The notes under the pieces: model-generated | What the model was told of the DNA's origin: nothing | Databases searched by the model: none | What the model saw: only the letters and a program-made list of their open reading frames with translations | Translations under genes and position numbers: made by a program | Shown here: positions 16,584-24,400 of the stretch, in pieces | Position numbering within the stretch: position 1 is the first letter of the stretch | Layout: each line of letters starts with the position of its first letter | From: Azospirillum brasilense | Lineage (GTDB): Bacteria > Pseudomonadota > Alphaproteobacteria > Azospirillales > Azospirillaceae | DNA length: 64,000 bases | Reading direction: 5' to 3' | Assembly: GCF_005222205.1 (NCBI RefSeq) | Contig: NZ_CP032345.1 | Coordinates: forward strand, 809,001 to 873,000

Positions 16584-19343
16584 TCAGTTCAGGTCGCGGG
16601 CCACCCGCAACCCGTCGGCGAAATAGCGTACGTCGGCGTCGTAGCCGATGCGGGCGGTGACGGCGATGGCGTCCTGCCCGTCGCGCCAGGAGCCGCCGCG
16701 CAGCACCCGCTTGCGGCAATCGCCCTCCGTCCAGGCGCTGCCGTCCGTCGGGGCGCCCTTGTAGCCGGGGTTCCAGCAGTCGGCGACCCACTCCGCCACA
16801 CCGCCGCTGGTGTCGTAGAGGCCGAAGGCGTTGGGCTGGAAGCTGCCGACCGGCGCCGGCAGGGAGCGGTCGGCGGCCCCGCCGCAGTCGCGGCAGTTGG
16901 CCAGCCGCGCCCCCGGCGTCAGGCTGTCCCCCCAGGCGAAGCGCGCCGCGCTGCCGCCGCGCGCCGCATACTCCCACTCGGCCTCGCTCGGCAGCCGGTA
17001 GCGCTGGCCGGTCTTGCGGCTGAGCCACTCGGTGTAGGCCTGCGCGTCCTCCATATGGATGTTGTGGACCGGCGTGTCGTCGGAGGGGTTGCGCATCCGC
17101 GGCATGGCGGCGCAACCGCCGCCCTCCACGCAGGCCCGCCAGTTGGCGACCGTCACCTCATAGACCCCGATGGCGAAGGGCCGGGCGAAGGTGACGCGGC
17201 GGGGCGGGCGCTGGCTGGGGTCGCCGCGATCGCTGCCCATGACGAAGCTGCCGGCGGGGATGCGCATCATCGGCGGACAGTCCGGGCAATCCTGGAAGCT
17301 GCTGCCGTTGCCCTGCGCCCGCCCCTGCGATCCTCCCGGCTGAACCGGTGCTGCGAGCGCCAGCCGCTGGCGGTCCTCCGGGCCGGCGGGACGCAGCGCG
17401 GGGCCGCGGACGAAGCCCTGCACGCCGCCCTGGGTGCCGTCATCCATGGCCACCCGGTACCAGTCGGCGTCGGCCACCCGCCCCAGCACCCGCACCGCGC
17501 CGTCCTTGGCGAGGGTGCCGACCCGCTCCGACCGTGCGTCCGGCCCGGCGCGCAACTCCGCGTCGGCGACGGCGACGTACATCCCCTCCCCGGCGGTGTC
17601 GAGCTGAAGTTCCGGAGGCGGGGACGCCTTGCCGCCGGGCGCTCCATTCCCTGCCCCATTGCCCGCCCCATTCCCCGATGACCCGCTGCTCCCCGCCCCG
17701 CCCGGCGAGGGAACCGCCGCGACCTTGGCCGATTCGGCGCGCAGCCGGTTCAGCCGGTCCCGCGCCGGGGCGGCGAAGGGGCCGGTGCCGAACAGCCGCA
17801 GGAAGGCGTCCAGCGCGTCGGCGTCACGGCTGTCGCGCACGCGGCGCCACAGCGACTCCTCCAGGTCGGCCTGCGGCGGGGCGGCGCCGGCCTCCTCGAC
17901 CTCCAGCAGCGCGCTCATCGTCGTGCGCCCGCCGCGCCCGTCCTCGACCAGCACGCTGAACACCCCGGCGCGGCCCGCCGGCGCCCGTTCCGGGTCGAAG
18001 GTCAGGGCGGTCAGCCGCTCCGGCGCAAGCTTGTCGCCGGGCTTCAGCGGGGTGGTGCCGTCGTGAACCTTGCCGCGCTCCGGCACGGCGCTGACGGTGA
18101 AGGTCAGCGGGTCGCCGTCCGGGTCGGTCGGCACCTCCAGCCGCAGGCTGTTGACCACGGCGCGCACGCTGCGCTCGGCGACGGCGACCGGCGGCCGGTT
18201 GCTCGGCTTGATGAGGATCGGCACGGCGCCCCGCGCCACCCCGCCGCGCCCGTCCATCACCGCGAACTCGAAACTGCCGGCGTCGCCCAGATGGGTGGCG
18301 TCGGCCCGGAAGGTCGCGGCGGTGAGCTGGTCGAGCGTCAGATAATCGCCGATCAGCACCACCCGGTCGCCGATGCGCACCCCGCCGCCGCGCGGCAGGC
18401 CGGTCACCTGGGCGAAGAGCTGGTCGTTGTCGGGGTCGCTTGGCCGCGCGATGCCCAGCCCCTCCGTCCCGCCGCGGTCGAACACCTCCAGCGTCTTGAA
18501 GGCGGCGAGCTGCGGCGGCCGGTTCTCCGGCAGCGGGTTGAAGTAGAAGGGGGCGGCCCCCAGCGAACCGTAGAGGAAGGGCTCCTGCCGGCCCTGGGTG
18601 ACCTGCATGACGTCGTCGCGCACGCGGCGGAAGAACAGGCTCAGCTCCAGCCCCGGCACGTCGAAATTCTTCAGCAGCGACGCGGTGTAGGGGCTGTGGT
18701 CGCCCTGCCCGTCCTCGGCCACCGCGTCGGCGCGGGTCGCCATGGCGACCAGCGTGTCGGTCGGCGTGTCGTCGACGCGGGCGAAGCCGGAATGCACCTC
18801 CGTCCGCTTGGTGCCGGACCGCACCAGCCGGTCGGCGAAGGGGTTGTTGCGGCAGGCGTCCAGGATCAGGATGCCCAGCTTGCGCGCCTGGGCCAGCTCG
18901 CCCATCGGCAGGTTCAGGGGCAGCGCCTCGTAGACCAGATCGCGCTCGCGCTCCAGCCGGGCATCGGCGGGGATCAGGAAGTTGGTGCCGCCCACCTGCA
19001 TGCCGTGGCCGGCGAAATAGAGCAGCGCCACGTCGGCCTGCGCCGCTTGGATGCCGAAACCGCGCAGCGCCTCGGCCATGCCGCGGTTGTCGAGGTCGTA
19101 GCGCTCCTCCACCGCGAAGCCGAGCTTGCGCAGGGCCGCCGACATGGCGCGGGCGTCGTTGCGCGGGTTGGGCAGCTCGGTGGCGTGGCGGTAGGCGCCG
19201 ACGCCGATGACGAGCGCGATGCGCTGCTCCGGCGCGGTGGCCGCCAAAGCGGGCGACACCCACGCCGCCACGGCCAGCAGAAGGCCGGCGGACAGGACCA
19301 GGAGGATGCGGCACGAGACGAAACGGTGAAGGAGCGAAGCCAT
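16584..19343 (-). CDS. Exported caspase-family protease with cadherin-like, SH3 and FGE-sulfatase domains
   Basis: The 919-residue protein starts with a signal peptide or membrane anchor (to about residue 35). A C14 caspase domain follows (about 39-268) with an intact dyad, His113 in YFAGHGMQ and Cys164 in LILDACRNNPFADRL. Two cadherin-like repeats come next (about 273-383 and 385-483, the second with TDPDGDPLTFTV), then a Gly/Asn-rich linker, an SH3 domain (588-648) and a C-terminal FGE-sulfatase domain (686-919; PAGSFVMGSD, LPSEAEWEYAARGG, VLRGGSWRDG). The C-terminal Cys pair of true formylglycine-generating enzymes is missing, so this domain is probably a binding module. ATG 19343 and GTG 19349 are alternative starts. 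Confidence 0.87.
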   Translation of the reverse strand: MASLLHRFVSCRILLVLSAGLLLAVAAWVSPALAATAPEQRIALVIGVGAYRHATELPNPRNDARAMSAALRKLGFAVEERYDLDNRGMAEALRGFGIQAAQADVALLYFAGHGMQVGGTNFLIPADARLERERDLVYEALPLNLPMGELAQARKLGILILDACRNNPFADRLVRSGTKRTEVHSGFARVDDTPTDTLVAMATRADAVAEDGQGDHSPYTASLLKNFDVPGLELSLFFRRVRDDVMQVTQGRQEPFLYGSLGAAPFYFNPLPENRPPQLAAFKTLEVFDRGGTEGLGIARPSDPDNDQLFAQVTGLPRGGGVRIGDRVVLIGDYLTLDQLTAATFRADATHLGDAGSFEFAVMDGRGGVARGAVPILIKPSNRPPVAVAERSVRAVVNSLRLEVPTDPDGDPLTFTVSAVPERGKVHDGTTPLKPGDKLAPERLTALTFDPERAPAGRAGVFSVLVEDGRGGRTTMSALLEVEEAGAAPPQADLEESLWRRVRDSRDADALDAFLRLFGTGPFAAPARDRLNRLRAESAKVAAVPSPGGAGSSGSSGNGAGNGAGNGAPGGKASPPPELQLDTAGEGMYVAVADAELRAGPDARSERVGTLAKDGAVRVLGRVADADWYRVAMDDGTQGGVQGFVRGPALRPAGPEDRQRLALAAPVQPGGSQGRAQGNGSSFQDCPDCPPMMRIPAGSFVMGSDRGDPSQRPPRRVTFARPFAIGVYEVTVANWRACVEGGGCAAMPRMRNPSDDTPVHNIHMEDAQAYTEWLSRKTGQRYRLPSEAEWEYAARGGSAARFAWGDSLTPGARLANCRDCGGAADRSLPAPVGSFQPNAFGLYDTSGGVAEWVADCWNPGYKGAPTDGSAWTEGDCRKRVLRGGSWRDGQDAIAVTARIGYDADVRYFADGLRVARDLN

Positions 19344-19545
19344 GGTCACCCCATGCCATGGTCACCGGACGGCGGAGCGAGGGCGCCCCATTGTCCATAC
19401 CGTCCAGTATTTGGCCGCGCCCCCCGGAACAAGAGGACAAAACCGGCTAAGAGCCTCCCCCAGGCGTGGGGATGGCCACCCGCAAGAAAGGCGGGACGCC
19501 CGGCGGGCGGGACCGGCGAATGCGCGATCCGGGGCGAGGTTGTGC

Positions 19546-19574
19546 TTTCCCTTTGCCCGAAAGGTTTCTATATG
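19546..19574 (+). promoter_or_regulatory. Candidate promoter of the DUF3126 gene
   Basis: TTTCCC (19546-19551) and TATATG (19569-19574) are separated by 17 bp, in the only AT-richer part of this intergenic region. Transcription would start near 19581, 22 nt before ATG 19603. The -35 box is weak. The rest of 19344-19602 shows nothing recognisable. Confidence 0.4.
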
Positions 19575-19602
19575 ACCCCTTCGACAACACAGGGATCATG
19601 CC

Positions 19603-19863
19603 ATGCCGCCCGCCAAGCCGACGGTCGCCAAGATGACCGAAACCGAAATCGCCCGTGTGCAGACCTATCTGCGCAAGACTCTCGGCAACGACAAGATCAT
19701 CATCCAGCCGCCCGAGAAGGCCGGCCAGTCCGCAGAAGTCATGCTGGGCGACGAGTTCGTCGGCACCCTGCACCGCGATGTGGACGAGGGTGAGGTCTCC
19801 TACGCCCTGCACGTCGTCATCCTGGAAGAAGACCTGCCGGCAGCCCCGACGGCCCGTCGCTGA
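19603..19863 (+). CDS. DUF3126 family protein
   Basis: An 86-residue cytoplasmic protein of the DUF3126 family, which is widespread and usually single-copy in alphaproteobacteria and has no known function. The sequence is a helix (TETEIARVQTYLRKTLGND) followed by several short strands (IIIQPPEKAGQSAEVMLGDE, VGTLHRDVDEGEVSYALHVV). It stands alone on the plus strand with its own candidate promoter, convergent with the next gene. Confidence 0.85.
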   Translation: MPPAKPTVAKMTETEIARVQTYLRKTLGNDKIIIQPPEKAGQSAEVMLGDEFVGTLHRDVDEGEVSYALHVVILEEDLPAAPTARR

Positions 19864-19887
19864 GTCACGCCTTTCCAGCGCGGTCCT

Positions 19888-19907
19888 CTCCCGCCCCGCG
19901 GCGGGAG
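19888..19907. terminator. Hairpin between convergent genes
   Basis: CTCCCGCC and GGCGGGAG form an 8-bp stem around a four-base loop, 25 bp after the DUF3126 stop and before the convergent gene end at 19931. There is no T-run, so intrinsic termination is uncertain. Confidence 0.4.
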
Positions 19908-19930
19908 GGGCGCTTGCGCATCGACGCCCT

Positions 19931-20542
19931 TCAGCTTGGCCGGCTGTGGCGGCGCAGTTCCGCGGCCAGCCCGGCCATCAGCGTCTCGCCGCCCGACAGG
20001 GTGAGGCCGCGCACCAGGATCAGCGACGGCAGATGGTTCCGGCGCAGCAGAAGCAGCCGGTAGCCGGCGCGCGGACGCCGCCCCCTTCCGGGCTTCTCCT
20101 CCTCCATGTCCACGTCACCGCCTGCCAGCGCCAGCTCGCGTTCGTGCTGCTGCGGGGTCATCGTCTGGATGCGCGCCACGAACAGCGGCCGCTTGCCCTG
20201 CGGCGGGTAGAGAGCCACGCCGCGGATGGTGTTGTGCGGGATGAGCTGCCCGTGGGCGGTCAGCCCCTCCGGCGCCACGACCAGCCGGACGGCGCTGCGC
20301 CTCGCGGCCCGCAGCAGCGTGATCACCCACATCAGCAGAAGCGGGATCGCGCACAGCATGCCCAGCCAGCGCAGCATCGAGGCCGCCGGCTCCAGCGTCA
20401 GCTCGGCGACCACGACGAAGCCGGCCAGCAGGATCGCCGCGTAGAGCAGATGGGCGAAGCGCTGGGGCGGCACGCTGGAGGGCGACGCCTCGAACACCGC
20501 CGCCTGCCCCGTATCCTCGCGGGAGATCTCGACCTCGGGCAT
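19931..20542 (-). CDS. Hypothetical protein with two membrane segments
   Basis: I do not recognise this 203-residue protein. After a short acidic N-terminus it has two adjacent hydrophobic helices (FAHLLYAAILLAGFVVVAEL and MLRWLGMLCAIPLLLMWVI). A soluble part follows that reads like a PH-type beta domain (VRLVVAPEGLTAHGQLIPHN). A basic spacer (PGRGRRPRAG) precedes the last third. ATG 20542 is chosen because GAGGA lies upstream at about 10 nt; a GTG at 20575 would add 11 residues. Two transmembrane helices plus a PH-like domain resemble small bacterial membrane PH-domain proteins, but that is only a guess. Confidence 0.6.
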   Translation of the reverse strand: MPEVEISREDTGQAAVFEASPSSVPPQRFAHLLYAAILLAGFVVVAELTLEPAASMLRWLGMLCAIPLLLMWVITLLRAARRSAVRLVVAPEGLTAHGQLIPHNTIRGVALYPPQGKRPLFVARIQTMTPQQHERELALAGGDVDMEEEKPGRGRRPRAGYRLLLLRRNHLPSLILVRGLTLSGGETLMAGLAAELRRHSRPS

Positions 20543-20866
20543 CCCGTCCGCATCCTCGTCGCTGCGCCACCGCACACCGCCCTAATACCTCCGGCGCGCG
20601 CAACTTGCCAGCGGGGCGGCGTCCGGCATTCCAGGCACCTGTCCGGACATCCGGACAGCCACAGCGCGGGGCGGCTGCGCAAAAGCACGGAAAACCGCCG
20701 CTCGGCGCCCCTGCCAAGCGCTGGCATGGGCATTGCTTTCCTTTGCAACGAAGCGTCCCGTGGCCGCGTCGTTCCCTGTGGCCATGGCGGCGATTCCTCC
20801 AAAGCATCTGGCCGGCCGCACCGTCGTTTTTCGCGACGGATGCGACCGGCACTTTTTTGGCGGACG

Positions 20867-21286
20867 TCAGGTCCCGGCGGGCGGCTCGGCCCCTTCGGTC
20901 GGGAAGTCGGCGGGAAGCGTGATCTCCAGCATCTCCAGATCGTCGGAATGCGCGATCTCCACATGCCGGATGCCCGGCGGCTGGTGCACGCAGGAACCGG
21001 CCTGCAACAGCACCTCCCCCACGCCCTCATACGCGAACTTCACCCAGCCCTTCAGCACATAGACCATCTGGAAATCCAGCGCGTGCCGGTGCCAGCCGCC
21101 GTGCGACGGCTCGCCGGGGCGGGCGCGGATGACGTGGGCGTTCGCCTTACCCGCCGTGGCGGCGCGGATGCCCAGGTCGCGGTATTCGAAGAAAGGCCGC
21201 AGCCCGTCGCGCGTGAAGTCCGCCGGATCGGCGTGGCTGACCGCGAAGGTCACCGAATCGTTCGCAGGCGCGTCGTTTTTGGACAT
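20867..21286 (-). CDS. Cupin domain protein
   Basis: A 139-residue single-domain cupin. Its two conserved motifs are visible: HGGWHRHALDFQMVYVLKGW with metal-type histidines and a downstream GSCVHQPPGIRHVEI. Small cupins of this kind bind a metal and act as isomerases, dioxygenases or sensors. GGAGG lies 8 nt before ATG 21286. It is divergent from the propionyl-CoA synthase gene, 174 bp apart, so it may serve the same metabolic route, but nothing in the sequence proves that. The interval 20543-20866 (324 bp) between the membrane-protein gene and this one shows no recognisable gene or signal. Confidence 0.8.
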   Translation of the reverse strand: MSKNDAPANDSVTFAVSHADPADFTRDGLRPFFEYRDLGIRAATAGKANAHVIRARPGEPSHGGWHRHALDFQMVYVLKGWVKFAYEGVGEVLLQAGSCVHQPPGIRHVEIAHSDDLEMLEITLPADFPTEGAEPPAGT

Positions 21287-21394
21287 GCCGTTTCCTCCCA
21301 TGCTCATTGATTGCTCCGAGTATGACCGAAAGCCGCGTATACGGCATACCCCCGCCGCGCACGGCGCCATTGCGGCGGATGCAGGGCGCCGCGC

Positions 21395-21400
21395 TATAGT
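21395..21400 (+). promoter_or_regulatory. Possible -10 box upstream of propionyl-CoA synthase
   Basis: TATAGT lies 61 bp before ATG 21461. A TTGCGG about 19 bp upstream could serve as -35 but the spacing is long. The same interval holds an imperfect inverted repeat around 21320-21350 (GTATG...CATAC with inner GCCG...CGGC) that could be an operator. Both are weak. Confidence 0.3.
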
Positions 21401-21460
21401 GATGCCCGCCGCGCACAAGACGTGGCCGCCAAGGAAGAAATGCCTGATCGGGAGGAAAGC

Positions 21461-24400
21461 ATGGACCACGCCGTCGCGGAGTCCGCCGGACAGCCGCCGC
21501 TGCCGCAGGACGTTGCCGTCAACCCCATCCGCTCCGCCGCGGACTGGCAGAGCCAGCGCGCCGCCTGCGCCGCCGATCCCGGCGCCTTCCACGGCGCCAT
21601 CGCCGCACAGACGATCCACTGGTTCGACGGCGCAAACTGGCTGATGCGCGGGGCGGACGGCGTGTGGCGCGGCTGGAACGCGGCAACGGGCGAGGCTGCG
21701 GAGCGGGCGGACTGGACGCCCTGGACCCAGGCCTTCGACGGGTCGGAGGCGCCCTTCTACCGCTGGTTCGCGGGCGGACTGACCAACGCCGCCTTCAACG
21801 AGGTGGACCGCCACGTCCTGTCCGGCCATGGGTCGGAGACCGCCTACTGGTACGAGGGCGACCGCTGGGACGCCGCCGCCAACGGCGGGCGCGGAGGCCC
21901 GGTCCATCACGTCACGCTGACCCGGCGCGAACTGCTGATCCGCTCGGCGCTCGCCGCTCTGGCGCTGCGTGGGCTGGGCCTGCGTCAGGGCGACCGCATC
22001 GCGCTGAACATGCCCAACATCCTCGACCAGATCGTCTGGACGGAGGGGGCGAAGCGCCTCGGCGTCATCTACACAGCCGTCTTCGGCGGCTTCTCCGACA
22101 AGACGCTGTCCGACCGCATCGAGAACGCCGGCGCCCGCGTCGTCATCACCGCCGACGGCGCCAGCCGCAACGCCGAGATGGCCCCCTTCAAGGAGGCCTA
22201 CAGCGACCCGGCGCTCGACCGCTTCGTCGCCTTGCCCACGGCGCTGCGCATCACCGAGGAGGTCCTGCGCGCCAAGCTGGGCGACACCGCCCTGATGGAG
22301 CCGGTGCGCCGCGGGCTGGAGGGTGAGATCACCGTCGCCCCCGCCGACGTGATGCGGGAGCTGGGCCGGGCGCTGGACCGCGCCGGGACGCTCGACGCCG
22401 CCACCGTGGCCGACCTGCGCGCCAGCGTCGCCGAGGCGCTGACCGCCGCCCCGCCGCGGGTCGAGGCGGTGATCGTCGTCCGCCACGCCGGGCTTCCCGA
22501 CATTCCCTGGACCGAGGGCCGCGATGTCTGGGCGCACGAACTGCTGGCAAAGGCCGAGGCGGAGCTGTGCGCCGCCGCTGGCCTGCCGGATACCGGTCTT
22601 CCGGGCATGGACGCGCTGCGCGCGCTGGACGACCGGGCGCTCTACGCCGCCGTGGCGAAGGCCGTTCCCTGCGTCCCGGTGGATGCCGAGTATCCGCTGT
22701 TCATCATCTACACCTCCGGCTCAACCGGGAAGCCGAAGGGCGTGGTGCATGTCCATGGCGGCTACGTCGCCGGCCTCGCCCACACCATGAAGGTCAGCTT
22801 CGACGCCCTGCCGGGCCGCGACGCGATCTACGTCGTCGCCGATCCCGGCTGGATCACCGGACAGAGCTACCTCATCACCGCCAGCCTCGCCGCCCGCATC
22901 CCCGGCATCGTGACGGAGGGGGCGCCGGTCTTCCCCAACGCCGGGCGCTTCGCCTCGATCATCGAGCGGCACAAAGTCACCATCTTCAAGGCGGGCGTGA
23001 CCTTCCTGAAGACGGTCATGACCCACCCGGAGAACCGCGCCGACGTCGAGCGCTACGACCGCAGCAGCTTGCGCGTCGCGACCTTCTGCGCGGAGCCGAC
23101 CAGCCCCGCCGTCCAGGCCTTCGGCATGGCGGTGATGACGCCGCAATACATCAACAGCTATTGGGCGACCGAGCATGGCGGCATCGTCTGGACCCACCCC
23201 TACGGCAACCCCGACCAACCGCTGCGCGCCGACGCCCACACCTACCCGCTGCCCTGGGTTCTCGGCGACGTCTGGGTTCCCGAGAGCGAGCCGGACGCCG
23301 CCGGACGCGTCGCCTTCCGCTCCGCCGAGCCTGAGGAGAAGGGCGAGATCGTCGTCACCGCCCCCTACCCCTACCTGACCCGCACCATCTGGGGCGACGC
23401 GGAGAATGTCGGTAAACCAGGCTGGAAGGGCGATTTCGACCGTTTCGTGACGACCTATTTCGGGCGCTTCCGCGATGCGGACGGCAAGCCGGTCTGGGCC
23501 TACCTGCAAGGCGACTTCGCGCGCAAGTACGAGGACGGCAGCTTCAGCCTGCACGGCCGGTCCGACGACGTGATCAACGTGTCCGGCCACCGCATGGGGA
23601 CGGAGGAGATCGAGGGCGCGATCCTGCGCGACAAACAGATCAACCCCGACAGCCCGGTCGGCAACGTCATCGTGGTCGGCGCCCCCCACCGCGAGAAGGG
23701 CCTGACCCCGGTCGCCTTCGTCCTGCCCGCCAAGGGCCGCGACCTGACGGCGGACGACGAGCGCCGGCTGAAGGATCTGGTGCGGCAGGAGAAGGGTGCG
23801 GTCGCGGTCCCCTCCGACATCCTCGCCGTCCCGGCCTTTCCCGAGACGCGCTCCGGCAAGTACATGCGCCGCTTCCTGACGGCGATGATGAACGGGGAGC
23901 CGCTGGGCGATACCTCCACCCTGCGCAACCCGGAATGCCTGTCCGACCTGGAGGCGCGTATCGCCGCCTGGACGCGCGGCCAGCAGCGGGCGGAGGAACA
24001 GACCCTCATCGAGCGGCAGCGCTTCCTGTCCGTCCAGTACGACCGGCTGGCCGACGGCGTGCGCCTGGCGACCGTCACCATCGACAACCCGCCGGTCAAC
24101 GCCCTGTCCGACCGCCTGCTCGACGAGCTGGACACGCTGGTCGCCCATCTTGCCCGGCGGAGCGACGTGCGCGCCGTGGTGATCACCGGCACGGGGCGCA
24201 ACTTCGTGGCCGGCGCCGACATCCGCCAGCTTCTCGACGAGGTGCGGGACGAGGGCGAGGCCCGCGCCCTGCCCGCCAAGGCCCACGCCGTCTTCCGCGC
24301 CATCGCGGCGCTGGACAAGCCGGTGTTCGCGGCGATCCGCGGCGTGGCGCTCGGCGGCGGCTGCGAGCTGGCGATGGCTTGCCATGTCCGGGTGGCCGAC

